Source of the DNA: Inquilinus limosus_F
Lineage (GTDB): Bacteria; Pseudomonadota; Alphaproteobacteria; DSM-16000; Inquilinaceae
Assembly (NCBI RefSeq): GCF_051487185.1
Contig: NZ_JAHVDK010000022.1
Coordinates: 62,001 to 126,000 of the forward strand
Direction of reading: 5' to 3'
Length of the DNA: 64,000 nt
Numbering within the stretch: the first letter of the stretch is position 1; every line of letters begins with the position of its first letter. Below, in pieces: positions 36,842 to 44,076 of this stretch. Below the pieces are notes generated by a model. That model made no database searches. It saw nothing but the letters and a program-made list of their open reading frames with translations, and was not told the DNA's origin. The position numbers and the translations under genes are program-made.

Positions 36842-36930
36842 CTCGGTAGTCCTCCTCCCTTGTTTCGGGCCTCGCCGTTCTCGGCGGCGTGCCCTGCGTG
36901 GACGGATGGGCATGCGGCGGAAGCGCCGGC

Positions 36931-37815
36931 CTATCCCTTGATTCCAGACGTGCTGATCCCCTCCACGAGCCGGCGCTGGAAGACGAGAAAGACGACGAAG
37001 GTCGGGACCAGGCTGAGGACCGACATCGCCAGCAGCTGCGCATAGGCGCCGCCGGAGGTGTCGACGAGGCTGCGCAGCGCGACCGGCACCGTGAGCGACT
37101 CCGGCGAGGTCAGGTAGATGAGCTGCGAGAAGAAGTCGTTATAGGTCCAGATGAAGGTGAAGATGATCGTCGTGATGATCGCCGGCCGCAGCAGGGGGAA
37201 GATGATGTGCCGGAACAGCGCGAAACTTCCGCAGCCGTCGATCGTCGCCGCCTCGTCGAGCTCGCGCGGAATCGTCCGGATGAACTGCACCATCAGGAAG
37301 ATGAAGAACGCATCCGTCGCCAGGAATTTCGGCACGATAAGGGGAAGATAGGTGTTCACCCAGTCGAGGCCGACATAGAGGACGTATTGCGGAACGAGGA
37401 GGGCGTGCGACGGCAGCATCAGCGTCAGGAGCATGATGGTGAACAGCACGCCCTTCAGCGGAAATCTCAGCCTGGCGAAGGCGAAGGCCGCCAGCGAGCA
37501 GGCGAACACGTTGCCGATCACCGCACCGAGACAGATGGCAAAGGAATTGAGGAAGTAGCGGGTGAAGCTGGGCTCGGTGGCCGTCCACCCCGCCATGTAG
37601 TTGTCGAGATCGAATTGTGTCGGCAGCGCCGCCGGGTTCGAGAAGATCTCCTGATCGGACTTGAGCGAGCTCAAGACCATCCAGACGAGCGGATAGATCA
37701 TCACGAGAGCGCCGATCACGAGCACGGCATAGACGCCCCATCCCGCCCGTCCCCGCCGCGCCTGTCCGACGATGCCTTTCGGCCCGAGGCCGAGCTCAAG
37801 CGAAACCATCGTCAT
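36931..37815 (-). CDS. Sugar ABC transporter permease, MalG type
   Basis: 294 residues from the ATG at 37815 overlapping the stop of the other permease; the longer reading to 38331 is a frame shadow. About six transmembrane helices, with the CUT1 MalG pattern: YPLVWMVLSSLKSDQEIFSN at the start, NSFAICLGAVIGNVFACSLA, then the EAA loop IPRELDEAATIDGCGSFALF contacting the ATPase. Ends VEGISTSGIKG, the usual MalG end. Works as heterodimer with the MalF-type permease. Confidence 0.93.
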   Translation of the reverse strand: MTMVSLELGLGPKGIVGQARRGRAGWGVYAVLVIGALVMIYPLVWMVLSSLKSDQEIFSNPAALPTQFDLDNYMAGWTATEPSFTRYFLNSFAICLGAVIGNVFACSLAAFAFARLRFPLKGVLFTIMLLTLMLPSHALLVPQYVLYVGLDWVNTYLPLIVPKFLATDAFFIFLMVQFIRTIPRELDEAATIDGCGSFALFRHIIFPLLRPAIITTIIFTFIWTYNDFFSQLIYLTSPESLTVPVALRSLVDTSGGAYAQLLAMSVLSLVPTFVVFLVFQRRLVEGISTSGIKG

Positions 37816-38774
37816 TGATCCCCGTAGAAGACCCAACGCCGCGAAAAGGCGAAGTTGAGCGCCGTGAAGAAGGCGATCACGACAAGCAGAACCCAGGCCA
37901 TCGCCGAGGCGTAGCCCATGTGGAAGTTCGTGAATCCCTCCTGGTACAGGTACAGCGTGTAGAAGAGGGTCGAGTCCGACGGGCCGCCGGTGCCGCCGCT
38001 GACGATGTAGGCGGAGGTAAAGGCCTGGAAGGAATGGATGATTCCCATGACCAGGTTGAAGAAGATCACCGGCGTGATCATCGGCAGGGTGATGTGCCGG
38101 AACTGCTTCCAGCGGCCGGCGCCGTCGATTTCCGCGGCGTCGTAGAGCTCCTGCGGCACCTGTTTCAGCCCGGCGAGGAAGATGACCATCGCCGACCCGA
38201 ACTGCCAGGCGTGCAGCAGGATCAGCGTGTAGAGCGCGTATCGCGGATTCGAGATCCAGTTCGGCGCGTCGATGCCGAAGAGGCCGATGAGCTGGTTGAC
38301 GACGCCGGCATCGCCGAAGAGCTGGCGCCACATGACGGCGACGGCGACGCTGCCGCCGAGCAGCGACGGCAGGTAGTAGATCCCGCGGAAGACGCCGAGC
38401 GCCCGGACCTTCTGGTTCAGGAGGATCGCAACCAGCAGCGCGAAGGCGAGGTGCAGCGGCACGCCCAGGAAGACATAGATGAACGTCACCTTGAATGCGC
38501 CGAGATAGCGCGGGTCATAGGTGAAGAGGTCGATGTAGTTGGTGAGCCCGATCCATGACGGGCTGCCGAGCAGGTCGAAATCGGTGAAGGACAGATAGAG
38601 CGAGGCCGCGAGCGGGCCGGCGGTCAGGATGAAGAGGCCCGTGAACCATGGCAGCAGGAAGAGATAGGCCTCGTATTGCGGCCGCGCCGCACGCCTGCGC
38701 CGCCGCGGCCTGGACAGGGTCCCGGCGAAGAGCGATCCGTTCCTGCCGCTGGTGTGCTCGAGGGCCACGCGCAA
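37812..38774 (-). CDS. Sugar ABC transporter permease, MalF type
   Basis: 320 residues from a TTG at 38774; a GTG two codons later (38768) is an equal candidate, and the GGAGGGAGG before them would serve either. CUT1 features: YEAYLFLLPWFTGLFILTAG, FTDFDLLGSPSWIGLTNYID, the EAA loop VPQELYDAAEIDGAGRWKQF and a C-terminal NFAFSRRWVFYGD. No ATPase gene of the MalK/MsmX kind is in this operon or elsewhere in the window, so the energy subunit must be encoded elsewhere or shared. First structural gene of this operon. Confidence 0.92.
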   Translation of the reverse strand: MRVALEHTSGRNGSLFAGTLSRPRRRRRAARPQYEAYLFLLPWFTGLFILTAGPLAASLYLSFTDFDLLGSPSWIGLTNYIDLFTYDPRYLGAFKVTFIYVFLGVPLHLAFALLVAILLNQKVRALGVFRGIYYLPSLLGGSVAVAVMWRQLFGDAGVVNQLIGLFGIDAPNWISNPRYALYTLILLHAWQFGSAMVIFLAGLKQVPQELYDAAEIDGAGRWKQFRHITLPMITPVIFFNLVMGIIHSFQAFTSAYIVSGGTGGPSDSTLFYTLYLYQEGFTNFHMGYASAMAWVLLVVIAFFTALNFAFSRRWVFYGDQ

Positions 38775-38904
38775 TGTCCTCCCTCCGGCGCGGCCCGCTT
38801 CGGCCCCCAGAGTCTCTGCCGGGTGCGCGTGTGGCCGTCGTGATGGCAGGAAGACTAGAACAGACGATGGTGGATTGTGAAGAAAAAAATCTAGATTATG
38901 TGGG

Positions 38905-38913
38905 ATCGATATT
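38905..38913 (-). promoter_or_regulatory. AATATCGAT box upstream of the sugar-ABC operon, candidate GntR site
   Basis: The 9-mer AATATCGAT on the minus strand lies in a short AT-rich stretch 130 bases before the MalF-type gene. The identical 9-mer occurs at 39816-39824 before the divergent D-2-hydroxyacid dehydrogenase, and the GntR gene sits between the two. Shared sequence and position suggest a common operator. Confidence 0.4.
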
Positions 38914-38956
38914 TATTCATGTGTGAACGGCCGGTTTCCGCAACCGATGGATACCC

Positions 38957-39733
38957 CTATCGCTGGGCGCGATCGCGCCTCATACGTCCGAGAAACACCG
39001 CGCGGGAATTGGAGATGTGCCGCGCGATCGCGGCCGCCGCGGCATCCGGATCGCCCCGGCGGACCGCGTCCACGACCTCCCAATGCTCCGCGATGGAGCG
39101 CCGCATATGGGCGAGCGTCAGCGGGTTCTGGCGCGAAAGCGCCCGGATCCAGGCGCTGTGCCGCTTCATCAGCTGCACCGCTTCGATATTGTGGTGCTGC
39201 TCCATCATGAAATCGTGGAAGGCGACGTTGGCGCGGTGGTAGGCGGGGTAGTCGGCTGCGTCGACGGCGTCCTGGCAGGCCTGCTGTAGCGCCTCCAGCG
39301 AGGCGATGTCCTCGGCGCGGGCGAATTCGGCGAAGCCGCGCACGAGATAGGGCTCGATCAGGTCGCGTATGTCGAAGATGTTGCGGAGGAAATCCTCGTC
39401 GATGACGCGGACGCGCGCGCCCCGGTTGGGGCTGATGATGACGAGGCCTTCGCCCTCGAGGCCCTGCAGCGCCTCACGCGCGGGGTTGGTGCTGGTGGCG
39501 TAGCGCGCGGCGATCTCGCTGACCTTGAGGCGCGAGCCGGCCGGAATGCGGCCTTCGAGGATATCGTCGCGCAAGAGCTGCTGCAGCCGCCCGTATCCGG
39601 GCTCGCGCTTCGGCGGCTTCGGCGCGGCCGGCGTCCCCTTGCGCGGCCGGCCGCGAGGCCGCCTCACCTGGCTATCGGGCTCATCCGTCTGGGCGCTGGG
39701 ATCGATCCCGTCCAAGGCCACCTCACCTGTCAT
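38957..39733 (-). CDS. GntR-family regulator, FCD type, with AT-hook-like N-terminus
   Basis: 258 residues. Residues 24-33 (RRPRGRPRKG) match the AT-hook core, which binds the minor groove of AT-rich DNA, and this is not usual in GntR proteins. The winged helix follows (LLRDDILEGRIPAGSRLKVS, YATSTNPAREALQGLEGEGL, NRGARVRV). The C-terminal FCD ligand domain is helical with NVAFHDFMMEQHHN and RRSIAEHWEVVDAVRRGDPD, containing the Asp/His metal ligands of the family. It lies between the sugar-ABC operon it probably controls and the divergent dehydrogenase gene, both of which have AT-rich upstream DNA. Confidence 0.88.
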   Translation of the reverse strand: MTGEVALDGIDPSAQTDEPDSQVRRPRGRPRKGTPAAPKPPKREPGYGRLQQLLRDDILEGRIPAGSRLKVSEIAARYATSTNPAREALQGLEGEGLVIISPNRGARVRVIDEDFLRNIFDIRDLIEPYLVRGFAEFARAEDIASLEALQQACQDAVDAADYPAYHRANVAFHDFMMEQHHNIEAVQLMKRHSAWIRALSRQNPLTLAHMRRSIAEHWEVVDAVRRGDPDAAAAAIARHISNSRAVFLGRMRRDRAQR

Positions 39734-39815
39734 CGCGACCCATTCCTAGCAGACGCCGGCTCTGAACGACAGGACCGAGAAAGCTGTCAAGGGCGACAAA
39801 TCATGTATCGCACAC

Positions 39816-39846
39816 AATATCGATTTTGTTATGTAGCATTTATAAT
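39816..39846 (+). promoter_or_regulatory. Promoter and operator candidate before the D-2-hydroxyacid dehydrogenase
   Basis: A perfect TATAAT (39841-39846) is preceded by AATATCGAT (39816-39824), identical to the box at 38905-38913. The -35 position holds no good consensus, as is common for activator-dependent or regulated promoters. The start codon is 50 bases on. Confidence 0.45.
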
Positions 39847-39896
39847 TCAAGGTAGATGCGGACTGCGGTCCATCCGACACGAACCGGAGGAAGGAC

Positions 39897-40892
39897 ATGG
39901 CCGAACGGGCGGTGATGGTCGACACCGAAACGCCCTTCAAGGGCGCGCATTGGAATCGACTGGTGGAAGCGGTCGGACCGGACCGCCTGATCGCCGTCTC
40001 GTCACAGGACGCGGCGGCCGTCGAGGCCGCGCTGAAGGAGGCCGAGATCGCCATCCTCGCCGGCGATCTCGACCAACGGTATCTGGCGGCGCCCAGGCTC
40101 AGATGGGTCCATTGCGACCATGCCGGGCTCACACGATCCGCCCGTCCGGAGGTCTTCGAACGCGGCCTGATCGTGACCGGTTCCGCAGGGCGCTCCGGTC
40201 CGGCGCTGGCCGAACACGTGCTGATGTTCAGCCTGATGCTGACCTACCGCTATCCGGATGTCTACGAAGCCCAGAAGCGGCACGAATGGCTCCGCACGCC
40301 TGAGATGAGGAGCCTGCGCGCCCTTTATGGCAGGACCATCGGGATCATCGGGATGGGCCATACGGGGCGGGAGCTCGCCACGCGTGCGAAGGCCTTCGGG
40401 ATGCGGGTGCTCGGTTATCGCCGCCGCGATCTGCCGAACCCGCCCGGCGTCGACCGGATGTTCTCGGCGGATCGGGGCGAAACGATCGATCCGATCCTCG
40501 ACGAGGCCGACATCCTCGCCCTCGTCGTCAACTTGTCGGACGCGACCTACCACCTGATCGACGACCGGGCCCTCCGGCGCATGAAGAGGGGCGCCATCAT
40601 CGTCAATCTCTCGCGGGGCGGCGTCATCGACCAGACGGCCCTGATCGCGGCCCTGAAGGAGGGGCGGCTCGCCGGCGCCGGGCTGGATGTCACCGATCCC
40701 GAACCGCCGGCCGCCGACGATCCCATCTGGGATACGCCCAACCTGCTGATCACGCCCCATTTCACGGCCGCGCTGCCCGGCAGAACCGAACGGTCGCTGG
40801 ACGTCATCATCGAGAACCTCCACCGCTTCCGCGCGGGGGAGCCGCTGCTCAACCGCCTCACCGAGGAAGACGTCTGGACGAGGGGCCTGTAG
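39897..40892 (+). CDS. D-isomer-specific 2-hydroxyacid dehydrogenase
   Basis: 331 residues; GGAGGAAGG precedes ATG. The NAD-binding domain has GIIGMGHTGRE (Gly152, 154, 157). Catalytic residues are in place: Arg240 in NLSRGGVIDQ, Glu269 in DVTDPEPP and His288 in TPHFTAAL. The family reduces 2-keto acids (glyoxylate, hydroxypyruvate, phosphonates and others); the exact substrate is open. Its promoter shares a box with the sugar-ABC operon, so it is probably co-regulated by the GntR protein. The last 35 bases overlap the convergent LysR gene. Confidence 0.9.
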   Translation: MAERAVMVDTETPFKGAHWNRLVEAVGPDRLIAVSSQDAAAVEAALKEAEIAILAGDLDQRYLAAPRLRWVHCDHAGLTRSARPEVFERGLIVTGSAGRSGPALAEHVLMFSLMLTYRYPDVYEAQKRHEWLRTPEMRSLRALYGRTIGIIGMGHTGRELATRAKAFGMRVLGYRRRDLPNPPGVDRMFSADRGETIDPILDEADILALVVNLSDATYHLIDDRALRRMKRGAIIVNLSRGGVIDQTALIAALKEGRLAGAGLDVTDPEPPAADDPIWDTPNLLITPHFTAALPGRTERSLDVIIENLHRFRAGEPLLNRLTEEDVWTRGL

Positions 40893-41877
40893 CCGCCGCT
40901 GCTCCGAGGTGACGGGATCGCGTCCTGGTCGCCATGGACCTGCCCGCCGGCGCATCATGCAGCCCTGAGGGGACATCCCGCCACGGCACGGGCTGAAACG
41001 TCTGCTTCAGGATTTCCAGGAAGCGGGCGGTGCGCGCCACCCGCCCGCCTCGGGCTCCCAACAGGGCCACGACATCGGCAACCGGCAGCCCCCACCTCGG
41101 CAGCAGCGGCACGAGACGGCCCTGGTGCAGATCCTCGGCGATATCCCATTCCGAGCGGATGATGATGCCTAGCCCGGCCAGCCCCCATTGCTTGATGACG
41201 GTGCCGTCATTGCTGCTCATCGCCGGTTGGATGCGCAAGGTGATCGGCGGCTCCTCCTCATGGCTGAAGCGCCATAAGGTGACATCGGCCTGGTCTTCCC
41301 GAATGACGGCGCAGGCATGGCGGCGCAGATCCTCCGGCCGATCCGGCGCGCCGTGCCGCTCCAGGTAGGACGGCGCCGCACAGAGGATGCGGCGGTTGGG
41401 GGCCAGCCGATGCAGCGTCAGGGTGGAATCGGTCAGCGGACCGACATGGATCAGCACGTCCCAGGCATCGCTGCGCAGGCTCACCGGATCCTCGAACAGG
41501 GACAGGGTCAGCTTCAACTCCGGGTGTCGCTCGCGCAGCGTTGCCATCGCCGGCGCGACATGCCGCCGACCGAACCCGAAGGGTGCGGCCACCCGCAAAT
41601 GCCCGGTCACCACCCCACGGCGCTCGGCCAATTCCTCCGTGATCTTCTCCATCTCGGCCAGGATCTCGGCGCCGCGCCGGGCCAGCAATTGGCCTTCCGC
41701 GGTCAGGTGCAGCCGACGGCTGGTGCGCTCCAGCAGCCGCACGCCCAGCCGCTGCTCCAACTGCCGCAATCGCTGGGTCACCGCCGGCGGCGTCACATCC
41801 AGCGTCCGCGCCGCTGCTGCCAGCGACGGGGCAGCGCTGACGATGCCGAAGAACGCGAGGTCGTGGGACGTGATCAT
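40858..41877 (-). CDS. LysR-family transcriptional regulator
   Basis: 339 residues from the ATG at 41877; longer readings to 42225 are shadows of the enzyme gene. The winged helix is clear (HDLAFFGIVSAAPSLAAAAR, TPPAVTQRLRQLEQRLGVRL, RTSRRLHLTAEGQLL). The effector domain follows the GcvA/AmpR-like subgroup (VAAPFGFGRRHVAPAMATLR, DVLIHVGPLTDSTL, SSNDGTVIKQWGLAGLGII). A basic C-terminal tail of about 25 residues (TRSRHLGAA...) is unlike the family and overlaps the convergent dehydrogenase. It is divergent from the D-threonine-aldolase-like gene, 100 bases apart, and probably controls it. Confidence 0.88.
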   Translation of the reverse strand: MITSHDLAFFGIVSAAPSLAAAARTLDVTPPAVTQRLRQLEQRLGVRLLERTSRRLHLTAEGQLLARRGAEILAEMEKITEELAERRGVVTGHLRVAAPFGFGRRHVAPAMATLRERHPELKLTLSLFEDPVSLRSDAWDVLIHVGPLTDSTLTLHRLAPNRRILCAAPSYLERHGAPDRPEDLRRHACAVIREDQADVTLWRFSHEEEPPITLRIQPAMSSNDGTVIKQWGLAGLGIIIRSEWDIAEDLHQGRLVPLLPRWGLPVADVVALLGARGGRVARTARFLEILKQTFQPVPWRDVPSGLHDAPAGRSMATRTRSRHLGAAAATGPSSRRLPR

Positions 41878-41977
41878 GAAGTTCCAGCTTAATCCAGCCT
41901 GCAGGGCTGTTAAATAGCGCCTGAATGACGGGTCAGTTAGAGTCCGGATCGAGATCACTGACAGGCCCCACACAGCG

Positions 41978-43123
41978 ATGATCGCTGCCCACACTCTCGG
42001 TTCCCTGCCCACCCCAAGCCTGATCCTCGATGAAGCGCGCATGCTGCGGAACGTCTCCCGGCTGCGCCGCCACCTCGACGGGCTGGGCGTTGCACTCCGG
42101 CCGCACCTGAAGACGGTGAAATCCGTGGAGGCCGCTCGACGCGTGTTGTCCCGCGGGCACGGCCCGGCCACCGTCTCCACCCTGAAGGAAGCGGAGGTGT
42201 TCGCGTCGGCGGGCGTGCGGGACATCCTCTACGCCGTCGGCATCGCGCCGCAGAAACTGTCCCGCGTGCTCGCCCTGCGTGCCACGGGCTGCGACCTGTC
42301 CATCGTGCTGGACTCGCCGGAACAGGCCAGAGCGGTGGCCAAGGCCTCGCGCCAGGCCGGAGAGGCCATCCCGGCCCTGATCGAGATCGACTCGGACGGC
42401 CATCGCTCGGGTCTGCCGCCCGATGATCCCGCCGTGGTTGCGATCGGGCGAATCCTGCAGGAGCAAGGTGCCGCCTTGCGGGGTGTCGTCACCCATGCCG
42501 GCGAAAGCTACGGCGCGGTGGGGGCCGAGGCTCTGGCCGCCTTCGCCGAACGCGAGCGGTTCGCGGCCGTTGCCGCCGCGGAGGCGCTGCGGGCCTCCGA
42601 TCTGCCCTGCCCGGTGGTCAGCGTGGGCTCGACACCCACCGCCCACTTCGCCCGCTATCTGTCCGGCGTCACGGAAGTGCGCGCCGGCGTCTATGTCTTC
42701 TTCGATCTGGTGATGGCCGGCATCGGCGTCTGCACGCCCGACGACATCGCGCTCTCGGTGCTGACCACGGTGATCGGGCACCAGAAGAAGCGCGGCTGGA
42801 TCATGGTGGACGCCGGCTGGATGGCGCTGTCGCGCGACCGCGGCACCGCGAACCAGGCGGTGGATCAAGGCTATGGTGTCGTCTGCGACATCGAAGGGCG
42901 CGTTCTGGACGACCTCATCGTCACGTCGGCAAACCAGGAGCACGGCATCGTCGCGCTGCGGCCCGGCAGCAGCGCCACGCTGCCGGACCTGCCGCTGGGC
43001 ACCCGGCTCCGCATCCTGCCCAACCATGCCTGTGCCACGGCCGCCCAGTTCGCGGGCTACGAGGTGCTACCGGCCGACCCTACCGCGCCATTGGCCCATT
43101 GGCCCCGCTTCAACGGCTGGTAG
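41978..43123 (+). CDS. D-threonine aldolase/D-serine dehydratase-like PLP enzyme (alanine racemase fold)
   Basis: 381 residues. N-terminal barrel with the PLP lysine in RPHLKTVKS (Lys45) and the phosphate-binding part SVGSTPTAHF. The C-terminal domain has the metal-binding signature of DSD1-type enzymes, PNHACAT (His350, Cys352). No signal peptide. These enzymes act on D-amino acids (D-threonine, D-serine, D-3-hydroxyaspartate). The divergent LysR gene suggests substrate-induced control. Subclass cannot be told by eye. Confidence 0.88.
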   Translation: MIAAHTLGSLPTPSLILDEARMLRNVSRLRRHLDGLGVALRPHLKTVKSVEAARRVLSRGHGPATVSTLKEAEVFASAGVRDILYAVGIAPQKLSRVLALRATGCDLSIVLDSPEQARAVAKASRQAGEAIPALIEIDSDGHRSGLPPDDPAVVAIGRILQEQGAALRGVVTHAGESYGAVGAEALAAFAERERFAAVAAAEALRASDLPCPVVSVGSTPTAHFARYLSGVTEVRAGVYVFFDLVMAGIGVCTPDDIALSVLTTVIGHQKKRGWIMVDAGWMALSRDRGTANQAVDQGYGVVCDIEGRVLDDLIVTSANQEHGIVALRPGSSATLPDLPLGTRLRILPNHACATAAQFAGYEVLPADPTAPLAHWPRFNGW

Positions 43124-43229
43124 AGGGTCGCGACCGCTTCGCCCCGACCCGCCATCGCCGCGTGGTGGATCGCCGTGCTATGATCGCGCTGAAAGGGGGA
43201 ATCCACCCAATCTGCGACCATCTCCGGAC

Positions 43230-43249
43230 ACCGGCCGAACGCGGCCGGT
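43230..43249 (+). terminator. Hairpin after the D-threonine-aldolase-like gene
   Basis: ACCGGCCG-AACG-CGGCCGGT is a perfect 8-bp stem with a tetraloop, about 106 bases beyond the stop. No T run follows, so termination is uncertain. The rest of the 43124-43344 gap shows nothing else recognisable. Confidence 0.35.
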
Positions 43250-43344
43250 CCGTCGCGCCGCGCTCGTTTCACGGAGCCGTCACGGTGGCCATGGGACTCT
43301 GATCTGCGAATTCGATTCCGTCCGCGATATCGCAGGGGGGCGCC

Positions 43345-44061
43345 GTGAAGAAGATCGCCGTAATGCTGATGACGACCCTGACCCTGGCAGGCTGCGTCGG
43401 CTCGGGCGGGTCGGGTGGCTCCGGTTCGCTGCCGCCGCCCAGCACCCAGGCCCAGGCCAAGCTGCGGCAGGAGGCCGAGATCTCGACCCGGACCATCGTC
43501 GAGGGCGCCGTGGTCGGGGCGGCCCTGGGCGGGCTCGGCATGGCCATCGCCGACCTCGCCGGCGCCAGGGTGGACACCACGGACTACCTCATCGCCGCCG
43601 GGGCCGGCGCCGCGATCGGCGGCCTGGCCGGGAGCTACGTCGCCCAGAAGCAGAAGGAGTATGCGTCGGCGGAGGACCAGCTCGATTCCGTGATCGCGGA
43701 CGCCAAGGTCAAGAACCAGCAGGCGCGCGACCTGGTCGGGACCATGCAGACCGTGCTGGACGAGCACAAGCGTGAGCTGGCCCGCCTGCGCAAGGGCGTG
43801 CGCAGCGGCACCGCCACCCAGGCGCAGCTGGATGCCGCGCTCGCCTCGGTCCGTACCGACCGGCAGGTGATGCAGCAGGCGGTCGACGGCACCAAGAAGA
43901 ACCGGGACATCTTGTCCGAGGCCCGCAACAGCTTCAGCCAGAAGGCGGCGTCCGCCCAGGAGCGGTCGCAGGTGCGGGCGCTGGACGGCGAGATCGCCCA
44001 GCTCAGCGGCCGCATCGATGCGATGTCGGAGATCGTCGGCGACCTGTCCCAGCCGCTCTGA
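43345..44061 (+). CDS. Lipoprotein with glycine zipper and coiled-coil domain
   Basis: 238 residues from a GTG at 43345 with GGGGGG just before it. Lipoprotein signal MKKIAVMLMTTLTLAGC puts the lipidated cysteine at residue 17. A Gly/Ser/Pro linker follows, then a glycine-zipper pair (GAVVGAALGGLGMAIADL; GAGAAIGGLAGSYVAQ) and a long helical, Gln/Asp/Lys-rich coiled coil up to residue 235. Related architectures occur in lipoproteins of envelope-spanning machines. It is convergent with the T6SS accessory operon and ends 16 bases from it, so a link (for example as an outer-membrane partner like TagQ) is possible but unproven. Confidence 0.7.
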   Translation: MKKIAVMLMTTLTLAGCVGSGGSGGSGSLPPPSTQAQAKLRQEAEISTRTIVEGAVVGAALGGLGMAIADLAGARVDTTDYLIAAGAGAAIGGLAGSYVAQKQKEYASAEDQLDSVIADAKVKNQQARDLVGTMQTVLDEHKRELARLRKGVRSGTATQAQLDAALASVRTDRQVMQQAVDGTKKNRDILSEARNSFSQKAASAQERSQVRALDGEIAQLSGRIDAMSEIVGDLSQPL

Positions 44062-44076
44062 TCGGAGGCTCCGGAT

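Noticed and set aside
36931..38331. 466-codon ORF suggesting a longer MalG-type permease
   Set aside because: The first 170 codons are a shadow of the MalF gene; the true start at 37815 overlaps the preceding stop.
43230..43249. Possible strong intrinsic terminator
   Set aside because: The stem is perfect but no T run follows, so it is listed only as a low-confidence hairpin.
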